Source: Martensiomyces pterosporus
Lineage: Eukaryota; Kickxellomycota; Kickxellomycetes; Kickxellales; Kickxellaceae
NCBI GenBank assembly: GCA_025201845.1
Contig: MU604062.1
Coordinates: 1-40,363 of the forward strand
DNA length: 40,363 nt
Direction: 5' to 3'
Of this stretch, positions 1 through 9,440 are shown one piece after another. A model generated the notes under the pieces. It saw nothing but the letters and a program-made list of their open reading frames with translations. It was not told where the DNA came from and did no database searches. Made by a program: the position numbers and the translations under genes. Every line of letters begins with the position of its first letter. Within the stretch, counting starts at the first letter, position 1.

Positions 1-124
1 TGTCGTTCCAGCGACATGGTTTCTTGTGCTCCTTAGCCGACCCCGCTATGGGGACTCTTCTAGTTTCTTGACTCTTAGTTAAGTTCATTGGAAAATACAT
101 CGGCTCCATCATCATCATTTGTGA

Positions 125-2020
125 TTAATGACTGCTTGCGCTCACCAGTGCAGTCGCAGTGGTCAGCGACGTCGAAAGAACCACGCTGGTCGCCACCGTA
201 GCCATATTTGTGGTGCTCGTGCTAGTGGCTGCTGATGCCTGTCCGTAGAACTGGCCAACAATCGCGCTGGCGAGCCAATTGGGTCTCCGCCACACAAAAT
301 CCGTATCGCACACCCGGTTATCCTCCGGAACCGCCTTTGTACACAGCAGCAGTGCTGCGTTCTGGCTCAGCGTTTGCTGGTACTCCACCTGCTGCCTGTA
401 ATAGAACCACGCAAACGCCTGCCACTTCGTGCAGTCCTCGCGATCCGTGATCCCCTGCGCTCCGCAGTCGGAATTGAACTGGTTGGCCGATGCAATGATC
501 ACCACAGGCAGCTTGGAGTAGCCTGCAGGTGCTGCAGGCGGCTGGCCAGCGCTGCCACGGCGCTTGAGCGTGCTGGTTGTTGCGCCGCTGCCAGAGCCAG
601 ACGGAAACGTGGGCCAGCGCAGCGGCCAGTGGTGGTACACGAGCACGGCATCGGTGTCGGAGGTGACATGGCTCAGCAGTGCCTGGTACAGCTTGGCACC
701 GGTGCCGCCGTACTCAAAGTACTTTGCCTGGTAATACATGTTGTTTCTAAAGAGCGACCGGTGCATGCCCAGCGCACTCTGGGGCTGGAACCCGGGCCAG
801 TTGTTGTTCCTTGCTCGGTGCAGGGCGAGGGGGCTGACCGCCCGCCAGGTGGCGAACTTCTGCGACGCCTTTTTCTCCAGCGCGCTGTCAAAGTGGACTT
901 CCGGAATGCTGCCATCCTTCGCCGCTCCGCCACCAATGCTGGCTGATCGTAGTTGGCGCAGGTTCTGGAGTGTGGTGGTGCGGTTGAGCGCAAATGTCTG
1001 CAGGATCTCCTGGTTGGGATAGGTGTCCAGCATGACCACGCCCACCACCTTGGTATAGTCGGCCTCCTGCATGTACAGCTGTGACCACACGCCTCCCTCG
1101 CCCCACCCAACGAGCACCAGGGGGTTGTTGATCGGGTACTTGACCAACGCCTGGTTGATCGACTTGACCACATCGCTGGGGCTCTGGTCCCAGTACCCCG
1201 GCTCGCTCCACCCATAGCCAGGCCGATCCACAATGCACGCTGGGTGCCCTTTGTCCGCGATCCCCTGTGCCAGGCCCATCATCGACGTCGAGGGCATGCC
1301 GAAATCAGTCAGCAGCACAAACACCGGCTCATTGCTCTTCTGCTGGTCCTGGCCGTATCCAAAGCACCACACGTGCAGGCTGTACCAATACTCGCCAGCA
1401 TGCGTCTGTATAGGCACCAGCGTTCCAGGCTGCTTATACAGCCTGTGGTCGTTCGCCAGACTCAAAGCCTGGATGACCACCAGGATGCCGAAAAACGCGC
1501 CAGCCAGCCAGGTGATCCAGGGAAACGCCGTGTCCAATGCCACATAAAACAGCACCAGCCCCCTCGAATCGGCCAGCCGTGGGCGGTACTCCGGGATGCC
1601 CATGATGCGGTCGACCGCGTACCCTCGCCTCGCCTTAGCCGCGTACACTGCAATTGAGGCAGCAGGAACGAGCAGAGTCACGCCCCACACGGCAGCGCTG
1701 GCGTCGTGGACAGACGCATAGCCGGCAACAATGCAGATGGCGAATATGAACAGAGCTGCCGCGTACGCCATCCACGGGACGGTCCAGTAGAGATAGCGGC
1801 TGGACGCCCGATATGCTGATATTACAAAGAGGGCCTGGAGACCCAGCAGAAGGCCGAGGAATGTTATCCACATGTACAGGAACTCGTTGTGCTTCACCAG
1901 GCGTCCGTGGTGCACGCCAACGCCGATGTAGGCAAAGAAGGCTATGCCGTGCGCTATGGACAGCAAGACAAGGAGTATCCCCTGTACGGAGAAGACTGTG
2001 TGCTTTCTGAAATACCACAT
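125..2020 (-). CDS. Five-TM membrane protein with alpha/beta-hydrolase domain lacking the nucleophile
   Basis: A 631-residue single-exon frame from ATG at 2020 to TAA at 125. The first ~190 residues hold about five hydrophobic segments (first at residues ~8-35), so the protein is an integral membrane protein. From residue ~200 an alpha/beta-hydrolase fold follows: an oxyanion-type strand/turn, an RPGYGWSEPG block typical of the family, then the nucleophile elbow. The elbow reads G305-W-G307-E-G309-G, so the GxSxG serine position is glycine. The late region where the catalytic His is expected (LLLCTKAVPED) shows no His. I therefore infer a catalytically dead pseudo-hydrolase, perhaps a lipid- or ligand-binding or scaffold protein. 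The C-terminal ~35 residues are Ser/Thr/Ala-rich. It is transcribed in the same direction as the downstream-coordinate CorA gene, with 537 bp between them. The substrate is unknown. Confidence 0.85.
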   Translation of the reverse strand: MWYFRKHTVFSVQGILLVLLSIAHGIAFFAYIGVGVHHGRLVKHNEFLYMWITFLGLLLGLQALFVISAYRASSRYLYWTVPWMAYAAALFIFAICIVAGYASVHDASAAVWGVTLLVPAASIAVYAAKARRGYAVDRIMGIPEYRPRLADSRGLVLFYVALDTAFPWITWLAGAFFGILVVIQALSLANDHRLYKQPGTLVPIQTHAGEYWYSLHVWCFGYGQDQQKSNEPVFVLLTDFGMPSTSMMGLAQGIADKGHPACIVDRPGYGWSEPGYWDQSPSDVVKSINQALVKYPINNPLVLVGWGEGGVWSQLYMQEADYTKVVGVVMLDTYPNQEILQTFALNRTTTLQNLRQLRSASIGGGAAKDGSIPEVHFDSALEKKASQKFATWRAVSPLALHRARNNNWPGFQPQSALGMHRSLFRNNMYYQAKYFEYGGTGAKLYQALLSHVTSDTDAVLVYHHWPLRWPTFPSGSGSGATTSTLKRRGSAGQPPAAPAGYSKLPVVIIASANQFNSDCGAQGITDREDCTKWQAFAWFYYRQQVEYQQTLSQNAALLLCTKAVPEDNRVCDTDFVWRRPNWLASAIVGQFYGQASAATSTSTTNMATVATSVVLSTSLTTATALVSASSH

Positions 2021-2557
2021 CGTGCTTTATCCCTCACGGAGCTGTTAGAACACGAAGCAGCCTATCGAGGCAGGGAGATAAAAGGGAGCGGGGCGTGTAT
2101 ATGTACAGAAATAAGAGAAATAAAGAATGTTTACGCAAAAGAAGAAGGCTGTATTGAGGAGAGGAGAAGAAAGACGGGCCCCAAGATGTGCAAACCAGAA
2201 AAGAAAGTAACAATGCCGGAAACGTAAGAGCAAGAGCGCGGATATGAGAGCGTACTATACAATCAGGCAGCAATGAGGTAGGGCCCTGTCTCATAGAACA
2301 CAAAAATAGTAAACAAAGAGAACGATGCTCTTAAAGAAGGCAAGCCTCAGCTATTGCGCGCGAGGAGCGCAACCACGCCCTTGTCAATAAAAAAAGCCTA
2401 AATCGTATCACCGCGCACTCTACCACTTGCTCATGCATGCTCCAACGCGTTCAGACGTCAATCCCCAAGATTTTTATGCCTGTATTAGCAACATCCCACA
2501 CGCTGAACTGCACCATTAGACCCAACCACTATCAGCTAAGGCTATGGTGAAAAAGGG
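2021..2557. other. Intergenic: promoter side of the pseudo-hydrolase gene and 3' side of CorA 1
   Basis: No credible gene. Short open frames on both strands lack recognisable domains and most lack an ATG. The stretch must contain the start region of the gene ending at 125 and the 3' end of CorA 1. I see no convincing TATA box. Confidence 0.6.
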
Positions 2558-5179
2558 CTAGATGATTCTGCGCCATCTGCAGATAAACAGCGCTACAGCT
2601 ACAAACAGGACCATAGCGCCTATGATGAGCCCAAAGTCCCTAAGGTCATCGCGGTCCCTTCCAGGCACCTTCACGTTCATACCAAAGATACCCGCAACCA
2701 GGTTCAGCGGCAAGAAGATGCCTGCCAGCACCGTCATCTGGGTGGCGAGCTGGTTGGTGGTGTTCGACGCATGCGTCAGCTCCAGGTTGATCCGAGCGAG
2801 GTAGTTTCCATGGGCGCGGGCGAGGATGCGCTCACAGTGGTGCACCGAGGCCGTCAGTGCAACGAGGTGGTCCTGGACATCAGCCAGGTACTTGGTGACA
2901 TCGGGCAGGAACTGGCCCTGCGCCGTCTGGCTGGTGCTATCGGAAGACGAGCCCTGGTGCTGCTCGTCGTAGAGCACCTCGTCGGGGTGGCGCGACGCCT
3001 TGCGCGACCACCCGTAGATGTCGCCCTCCTCCTCGTCGCTGGTGAGGAGCTGGCTCTCCAGGTCATCCGCATCACCGTCCTCATCGCTTGCGTACTCGTT
3101 GGCCTGGTCACCCGTGCTGGCACCCTCGCCTGCGCGAGCGGGCCTCTCCTTGCGGCTGCGCTTGCTGCCTGGCAGGCGGTAAGGCGAAGCGCCGGCACTA
3201 GCGGCGGTCATCTTGGCGTGGATGCGGCGCTCAATGGCCCGCAGCACCTCGGCCTTGCCATGGAGCAAGCGAACGAGCCACAGGGCGTGCCTGCGCTCAA
3301 TGCCAATGCGCTTCAGCACGTCGTCGTGCTCTGCACGGGTCAAGATCAAGACGAGCTCGTCGACCGCATCGACCTCCAGCTCAAGCAGGCGTGTGGTGGG
3401 GACCAGAGTGTCGGTGATGTCATCGAGGAGCAGGTAGGCGATGTAGTCGGGGGTCAGGTGGATCGAGTCCTCGTCCAGGAGCAGGCGGGCGATGGTGTTG
3501 CGGACATGCGGGAGGTTGCGGCAGTGCAGGGTGATCACGCCGTGGGGCAGCACGATGGTGTAGAATGGCACGGACTCGTCCGGCACATCGTCCTGGACAT
3601 CCTGCGCCAGGCCCCTCAATGCCTCGTCGTTGCGGCCAGCCGTGCCCGAGCTGCGCTCCTGCGCCCCGTCGAGCGAGTAGGAGTTGCGGGACGACGTGGG
3701 GATGTTGATTTCGGGCACAGCCATCTGCACGACCTGCGGGCGCTTAGTCATTGCACGGAGGCGGTTGCCAAGAGAAGCAAAGACACCCTGCTTCTTCTGT
3801 GCGCCATAGTCCTTGGACGTGGAGAACTGCTGCTTCTCAGCCTCAACACTGCTGTCAGAAGTCTTGACCCTGCCGAGGATCTCGCGGACAAAAGGCTTGG
3901 GCTTGCCTGCAGCTTCGTTGGCGGCAGGCACAAGGGTGCGCTGCTGGAATCCGAGGCCATTCTCGGCACCCGCGGCATCGCCCTGCGCGTTGGAAATGGC
4001 CGATGTGCGGTAGCAGATGATGTCGTAGTGGCGGAATGACTTGCAGTTGTCCTGCACAGTGCCCTCGTCCTTCATCAGGAGCAGCTCCTCGGTGGTCAGC
4101 GGGTGGAGATCGAAAATCCGCGACAGCGCCATGATCTCGCTATCAGTGGGGTCCATGATGTCCAGCCAGAACAGCTTGGGCGGCTGGCCCGCCACATCCT
4201 CATCGCCGGGTGCAGATGAGGCGTCAGCTGCAGGGTCGGCGGGGTGCTGGCCGTGGCCCTGGGCGGTGCCATTCCTCTTGCGCCTCGTGCCCTTGTCGAG
4301 CGCGTCGTTGGGGTGCAGGTAGCCATTGTCCGAGTGCTTGCTTGCAGCACCTGACTCCTCCTCGCCTGAGGGGGCAGCGCCTGTCACTGACAGCTGCGGG
4401 GGCGGTGGTTGGCTCTCAGAAACAGCATCCTTGGGCTCGGTACTGTCATTGCCGCCCATGGCCTGGCGAATGAGGGCATCCAGGCCCTTGGCCTCGTCCG
4501 TGCACAGGCTTTGCACGTTGGTCGAGCGCACGGTGCCGGTGGTGGGCGAGTAGAAAGTGAACCTGTACTTGGGGTTGTTCCAGATCTCGTCATTCTCCCG
4601 CAGCAGCATCTGCGTCAGCGGCCCATTGCTCTCATCGTCCAAGTCGCTGGCACATCCATCCGACAGGTCGCTCTCGTGCTCGCCGCCGGGCGCATGGAGG
4701 CTGTAGATCGACGAGCGGCGGGACTCGCTGGGCTTGTAGCTGATGTCGACTGAGACAAGGGACCTGCGGCTCTGGCTGGCCTCGCGCAGCTTGGAGATGG
4801 ACGAGCGGCGGTCGTTATCCCGGTCGCCCGGCTGGGCGTTGCTGGGCGGGTTCCACGAGCTGGTGGAGCGCGAGTGCCACTTGCCCAGGCGGTACCTGCG
4901 GTGGCTATGGCCCCTGTTGCGCGGCCGCTTGACCTTGCCAGTGCCCGACCACTGCGCCAGGGCATCAAAGTCGACTCTGGCCGTGGACGACGAGACGGCA
5001 GTGGAAGGGTGGGCTGGGGGCGACTTGCGGCGGGGCCTCGTGACAGCAGCGGCAGATGACGGAGGGCTTGGCTGCTCAGATGCGCTGCCGCCCGCGGTCG
5101 CCTGTGATTGAGCACCCTGTGCTTGGGATGGCTCATTCGACGGGGGGAATGGCTGGTCGGAGTGTGGCACGCGAAGCAT
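2558..5179 (-). CDS. CorA-family Mg2+ transporter, ALR/MNR2 type (CorA 1)
   Basis: An 873-residue intronless gene with ATG at 5177-5179. The long N-terminal region (~1-330) is Ser/Arg-rich and disordered, as in yeast Alr1/Mnr2. The CorA soluble domain begins near F337 with FWLDIMDPTDSEI, followed by the HPLTTEELL segment. Low-complexity insertions interrupt it at ~395-540 and, with an acidic stretch, in the long stalk helix at ~665-745. Two TM helices lie at the extreme C-terminus. The signature F-GMN-V is at residues 833-835 (2675-2683), at the end of TM1, followed by the loop VPGRDRDDLRD. Family members work as homopentameric Mg2+ channels at the plasma membrane (Alr1) or vacuole (Mnr2), and the sequence alone does not say which. 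It lies divergently from the mannosyltransferase gene. A second canonical paralogue is at 14353-17121. Confidence 0.95.
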   Translation of the reverse strand: MLRVPHSDQPFPPSNEPSQAQGAQSQATAGGSASEQPSPPSSAAAVTRPRRKSPPAHPSTAVSSSTARVDFDALAQWSGTGKVKRPRNRGHSHRRYRLGKWHSRSTSSWNPPSNAQPGDRDNDRRSSISKLREASQSRRSLVSVDISYKPSESRRSSIYSLHAPGGEHESDLSDGCASDLDDESNGPLTQMLLRENDEIWNNPKYRFTFYSPTTGTVRSTNVQSLCTDEAKGLDALIRQAMGGNDSTEPKDAVSESQPPPPQLSVTGAAPSGEEESGAASKHSDNGYLHPNDALDKGTRRKRNGTAQGHGQHPADPAADASSAPGDEDVAGQPPKLFWLDIMDPTDSEIMALSRIFDLHPLTTEELLLMKDEGTVQDNCKSFRHYDIICYRTSAISNAQGDAAGAENGLGFQQRTLVPAANEAAGKPKPFVREILGRVKTSDSSVEAEKQQFSTSKDYGAQKKQGVFASLGNRLRAMTKRPQVVQMAVPEINIPTSSRNSYSLDGAQERSSGTAGRNDEALRGLAQDVQDDVPDESVPFYTIVLPHGVITLHCRNLPHVRNTIARLLLDEDSIHLTPDYIAYLLLDDITDTLVPTTRLLELEVDAVDELVLILTRAEHDDVLKRIGIERRHALWLVRLLHGKAEVLRAIERRIHAKMTAASAGASPYRLPGSKRSRKERPARAGEGASTGDQANEYASDEDGDADDLESQLLTSDEEEGDIYGWSRKASRHPDEVLYDEQHQGSSSDSTSQTAQGQFLPDVTKYLADVQDHLVALTASVHHCERILARAHGNYLARINLELTHASNTTNQLATQMTVLAGIFLPLNLVAGIFGMNVKVPGRDRDDLRDFGLIIGAMVLFVAVALFICRWRRII

Positions 5180-6666
5180 TGCGGGTGCTGGGGACTTGGT
5201 TTTCCGGCGGGTGGGTTGTTGGTTGAGTTAAAGGCCTGAGTGCTGGTTTGCTTTGCCGACGTTACCGCTCTATGCTTACGGGCAAAGGACAGAAGGTAGG
5301 GGACAACGAAAGAGGCGTGCTGAACTTATCCCATTTACTATCAGGATAGGACGTGTAGACAGGGTAGGGCTTGCGTGTGAACGCCACAGCTAATATGGTT
5401 AATCGAGGAGTGGAGGGGCAGCAGTTGCAAGCCAGAAGGTAGGGGAAGAGGGCGCTCAGTGGAAAACGATATCGATAGCAGATGTGTCGATGGACGAGAC
5501 GATGGAATGCTTATAAGGAGAGGCAAAGTCACTAAGCTACGGGGCGCTGTGTCAGGGGTGCTGTCTGCGAGGAAGGCGCGCTGTGGGCGAGGAGATGGCT
5601 CCAGAGGCAGTGCTGCAAAAGATAAAAAGCAAAGGGGGGGTGGAAAACGCAGATGTTCGCTTGATTCTTATCAGAACCTTCCATGGCCAAGGGAGCGAGG
5701 AGGGCGCTCGACAATTTATCGTCCTCTGCGGTCCCGCCTTGTCCCTGGGTGCATCCGCCGCACCTTCCGAGTGCTCTGGGGTGGGAACAAGCGGGGAGGA
5801 GCGAGGCAGCGGCGGAGGGGGTGTTGCGATGGAGGTGGAGGGAGGGGGTTGGGGCCGTCTGTGGTTGGGCAAAGAAAACAAGGCCAAGGCCAACTCTGCG
5901 CCAAGGCGCCAACCTGCATCGTGCGAATAGCTGCAGCGCGATTGTCGCTTTGGGGGGTGTTCCTGCCGCTGCTATCAACCTGCCATCTGCCAGCAGCAGA
6001 GCTACAAGGTTTTTTTTCTGACGGAGGGGACAGATATTACTTGCCGATCGCAGTGTCAGCTGGCGATTTTTCATTTCACGTTCTTAACTTTTCAGTCAGT
6101 GGGAAGAATGGCCACTCCTGGGCCTGGGTAATCCAGCGACAGAGACGCATAGTCAACGGGAGCGCAGGACGACAAGCGGGCGAGGGTTAGGCGGCTATCA
6201 GGCAACAGCGGGAACAGGGGGAGCGGCAGCACTCGGCGGCAATCCACACACGCTGAAGCTGCAGCGCCCTTTGGGTGCCGGTGGGGCGAGGCGTGCTGCT
6301 GCGTGCACACCGCCTGGCAAATAAGAGCCGGCGGCCATATGCGATGGCTCCATCATATGTGCATCAACCACCATCATGCGGGCGGCTGATTTGGCTTCCT
6401 GATCAGTGGATCTGGCCCTGCGCTGTCTTGGCCATGCAAGATGCAGCCTATGCGCCAGCAAAGTGACGTGGAAAAGCCCAGGCTGCTGCCCAGTGCCGTG
6501 CTCCTCTGGCCCTGTCGAGCAGCCCTCTGCCGCTCCGCTTCGCTCTTGTACCGCCAAAATCACACCTGCAATTTCTGCGTCTCCTCATCTCTGTCGCACA
6601 GTGCCTCATCCGGCAAAAAACCCCCCGACCTGGGACTTAAAACAGGAATTCAAAGCAGCAGCAGCA
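5180..6666. other. 1.5-kb divergent intergenic region between CorA 1 and the GT15 gene
   Basis: It holds the start regions of both flanking genes. The frame open through 5459-6190 on + has only a GTG start, no domain and low-complexity composition, so I do not call it a gene. G-rich tracts on the + strand occur around 5800-5860. No clear TATA box is visible near either ATG. Confidence 0.6.
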
Positions 6667-7794
6667 ATGTTGGGCTCGCGTCGGCTAGTGGCCATAGCCA
6701 AGCTCCTCGGAATCGTCGCCGTCTTCGGGCTCCTTATGCACATGGGCACGGTCCTTTACGCCTCGCGCAACAACACCAGCGCGCAGGGGATCTACCAGGG
6801 CTGGCACGACTCCATAGCGCAGTACAACCGCTACGGCAACAGCGCCAACGGCAGCGGCATCTACTCGCCTGAGGGCGTCAAGCCGGTCAAGGCCGCCCTG
6901 GTGGCCCTTGTCCGCAACGAGGAGCTCTACGGCATGCGCATGGCGGTGCGCGAGCTGGAGGACAGATGGAACCACAAGTACAACTACCCGTACATCTTCC
7001 TCAACGACAAGCCATTCACCAACGAGTTCAAGAGGGGAATCCAGGACCTGACCAAAGCCAAGGTCCAGTTCGGCGTCCTCGAGCCTGAAAGCTGGGGCTA
7101 CCCGGCGTGGATTGACAAGGAGAAGGCCAAGCACGAGAGAGAGACGGCAAACTACATCAAGGGACACAGCGAGTCGTACCGCTTCATGTGCCGCTTCCAG
7201 TCGGGTTTTGTCCACAAGCACCCGCTCTTGCGCGACCTCGAGTTCTACTGGCGCATCGAGCCCGACGTCAACTACTACTGCGACATCGATTACGATCCAT
7301 TCCTCTATATGAAGGAGAACGGGCTGAAGTACGGATGGAACATTGCGCCTGACGAGTACGAGCCCACCGTGCGCACGCTGTGGAACACCACCGTGGACTT
7401 TATGCAAAAGAACCCGGCGCTGATTCCGAAGGAAAACATGATCGACTTTGTGAGAGGCAAGGACGGCAAGTACACCCTGTGCCATTTCTGGTCGAACTTT
7501 GAGATCGTCGACCTGTCGTTCTACCGCAGCCCGGAGTACGAGGCCTACTTTAACCACCTGGACCGCAGCGGCGGGTTCTTCTATGAGCGCTGGGGCGATG
7601 CCCCCATTCATTCGATAGCCGTGGCCATGTTCCTGAAGAAGAGCGATGTGCACTACTTCAATGACATTGGCTACCGCCACCCAGCAATGTCCCATTGCCC
7701 GAAGGGATCGAAGGTGCGCGGCAAGTGCATTTGCGACCCGGAGGAAGGCTGGGCTGACGACTTTTCGTGTGCCAAGCGCTGGCGCAGCATCTAG
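6667..7794 (+). CDS. GT15 alpha-1,2-mannosyltransferase, KRE2/MNT1/KTR family
   Basis: A type II Golgi mannosyltransferase of 375 residues that adds alpha-1,2-mannose from GDP-mannose to O- and N-glycans. I chose ATG 6667 because it gives a short cytosolic N-terminus followed at once by a signal anchor (residues ~7-27, rich in Val/Ile/Leu). The frame stays open upstream, but only from a GTG at 6406 and with no family similarity. Family blocks in order: YPYIFLNDKPF and FTNEFK, RFMCRFQSGFV, FYWRIEPDVNYYCDIDYD (the metal/nucleotide region), then SNFEIVDLSFYRS. In the last block E279 corresponds to the proposed catalytic Glu of yeast Mnt1/Kre2. Finally come GGFFYERWGDAPIHS and HCPKG. The length is slightly below the usual ~400-440, mainly through a short stem. 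KTR, KRE2 and MNT subfamily membership cannot be decided by eye. Confidence 0.95.
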   Translation: MLGSRRLVAIAKLLGIVAVFGLLMHMGTVLYASRNNTSAQGIYQGWHDSIAQYNRYGNSANGSGIYSPEGVKPVKAALVALVRNEELYGMRMAVRELEDRWNHKYNYPYIFLNDKPFTNEFKRGIQDLTKAKVQFGVLEPESWGYPAWIDKEKAKHERETANYIKGHSESYRFMCRFQSGFVHKHPLLRDLEFYWRIEPDVNYYCDIDYDPFLYMKENGLKYGWNIAPDEYEPTVRTLWNTTVDFMQKNPALIPKENMIDFVRGKDGKYTLCHFWSNFEIVDLSFYRSPEYEAYFNHLDRSGGFFYERWGDAPIHSIAVAMFLKKSDVHYFNDIGYRHPAMSHCPKGSKVRGKCICDPEEGWADDFSCAKRWRSI

Positions 7795-8109
7795 ATCTGC
7801 CTCTTCTTTTTCTGATCTATTTCATGGCGAGATTCCAATTAAAAAAAGCATGTACCGGCGACATGGATAAGCAACGGCATGACAACGTTTTCTGTGGACA
7901 AGAAAATGCCATGCGGGGATGTGGCTGCCAGTACACCTTGCACGAGCCGAGCCATAAGACGCGGAGGAGGCGGCCAGGCAGCCAAATTGCCCAAATTGCC
8001 TGGAGGCAGCTGGCCCCTGACGTAGTCACCACGCACACGCAGACCTCTCTACCCTTCACTACAACACCGCCTTCGATTATAGACAACATCGTGCTGGAAC
8101 GAAGAGGAG
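7795..8109 (+). other. Intergenic: 3' end of the GT15 gene and promoter of GTR2
   Basis: Contains a candidate poly(A) signal at 7838-7843 and no gene that I can support. The two flanking genes are in tandem. Confidence 0.6.
7838..7843 (+). terminator. Candidate poly(A) signal of the GT15 gene
   Basis: ATTAAA within a run CCAATTAAAAAAAG, 44 bp after the stop codon at 7794. Position and composition fit a polyadenylation element. It is not otherwise tested. Confidence 0.4.
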
Positions 8110-9284
8110 ATGAATGTAAGTCGGCTGCTGCTTCTGTCTGCTGCGGCCAAGGCACTTGCGACTGCCTCCTACCTGCTGTTCACCTAGTGCCCGTGCTGCT
8201 AAGAGCCAACCCACGCTCTCCAAACACCATCTGTGACAATTGCTAGGATTACAACGGCAATGCGATGTACGGATCGAGTAGCCTGGACGACACTGGGCTA
8301 GCGACAAAGACAGGGTCGGCCGCCGACATCTCCCAGGGCAAAGGTGAGGAACCACTGGCGGACCGCCGGATCCTGTTCATGGGTCTTCCGCGCAGCGGGA
8401 AGACAAGCATCCTCAGCGTGATATTCGAGAACATGCAGGCATACGACACCCTGGGCATGATGCCCACACAGCAGCGGGTCACCTACCACATGGTGACGGG
8501 CATCTCCGTCTACGACTTTCCGGGAATCGACGACTATTCCGAGACGCAGTACAGCGCGATGAACCCAGCGATATACGAGGGCGAAAACACATCTCTGGTG
8601 TTTGTGGTGGACTCACAGGGCGATACGCAGGGGTCGCTGACCACGCTGTTCTCGATCATGCGGGTTGCGCAGTCGGTCAACCCGCAGCTGCCCATCAACA
8701 TCTTCATCAACAAGGTCGATGGCCTGTCCGAGGAGCTGAAGCAGGACATCCAGCAGGACATCCAGCAGCGCGTGTTGAAGAACATGGGGTACGAGAACCT
8801 GAATAGCGCGTTTGTGCAGTTCTTCCTCACCACCATCTTTGACGAATCAATAAGGGAGGCCCTCAGCCGCGTGGCGCAGCGCCTGGTGCCTAGATACAGC
8901 TCACTGGAGAGCATCCTCAACTCGTTTTGCTCCAAATCGAACCTCGACAAGGTGTTCCTCTTTGATGTTGGGACGAAGATGTACTTGGCCACGGACTCGT
9001 CGCCCACTGATCCGCAGCTTTACATGTTCTCGTGCCAGACCATTGATGCCGTCGAGGATATCGCCGTCTTGTGCTCGGCGTACGCACCGGAGCGCGACGA
9101 CGAGGTGGTGATGCAGAAGACATCAGTCGCGCTGGAGGGGATCATGGGCATCTTTATTTACCAGGTCAACTCGTACCTGTCGCTGCTCTGCGTGGGGCCC
9201 TCACATGTCATTCGCCAGCAGAGTCTGCTGGAGTTCAACGGGTCGAAGGTCGCCAAGGCAATCCGCCAAATTATCCCTTCTTAA
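8110..9284 (+). CDS. GTR2: Rag-type GTPase GTR2 (RagC/D orthologue), probably two exons
   Basis: A small GTPase of the EGO/Ragulator complex that pairs with Gtr1 on the vacuole and relays amino-acid sufficiency to TORC1. Visible motifs, numbered from the ATG at 8265: P-loop GLPRSGKT at 40-47, YDFPGIDDY for the G3 region, NKVDGLSEE for G4, and the C-terminal roadblock part with KVFLFDVGTKMYLATDS. NKVDGLSE and the FDVxxKxYxxTDS string match yeast Gtr2 and exclude Gtr1. The frame can start at ATG 8265 (339 aa). I prefer a two-codon first exon, ATG AAT at 8110-8115, followed by an intron 8116-8246, giving MNDYNGNAM... and 347 aa. An out-of-frame ATG at 8260 sits just before the 8265 ATG, which argues against simple scanning to 8265. 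It is convergent with the TFIIIA gene. Confidence 0.93.
8116..8246 (+). other. Candidate intron in GTR2 after a two-codon first exon
   Basis: 5' site GTAAGT directly after ATGAAT; 3' site TTGCTAG before GATTACAACGGC. The intron is 131 bp long. Joining it puts ATG AAT in frame with GAT TAC AAC GGC AAT GCG ATG. The splice sites fit the fungal consensus. No perfect CTRAY branch site is obvious, so the intron could instead be read as lying in the 5' UTR. Confidence 0.55.
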
Positions 9285-9329
9285 TTCCACTGTCTACACT
9301 CCCTTGGTCACTCTGCCTCTACAGTCCAA

Positions 9330-9340
9330 AATATATATAA
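9330..9340. terminator. AT-rich element between convergent GTR2 and TFIIIA genes
   Basis: AATATATATAA lies 45 bp after the GTR2 stop and within the 156-bp space before the TFIIIA stop at 9441. Near-palindromic TATATA elements act as 3'-end efficiency elements in fungi, so it could serve either gene. This is inference from position only. Confidence 0.3.
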
Positions 9341-9440
9341 CCTACTGGCTCCTGTCAAGGCTGCGCACCAGGACGTTGCTGATGCCGGGAAAGTGGTAAT
9401 TACAGGTATGTGAGATGCAAAAGAAAGTGCAGTGCAAATG

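Noticed and set aside
2771..4039. Long + strand frame opposite CorA 1
   Set aside because: Shadow of a GC-rich coding sequence, with no domain. The CorA frame on the minus strand explains the region.
5459..6190. 243-codon + strand frame in the CorA 1 / GT15 intergenic region
   Set aside because: Starts at GTG, has no recognisable domain and overlaps other equally open frames.
6685..7695. Minus-strand frame of about 336 codons opposite the GT15 gene
   Set aside because: Antisense shadow. Val/Leu/Asp-rich composition comes from complementing the mannosyltransferase codons.
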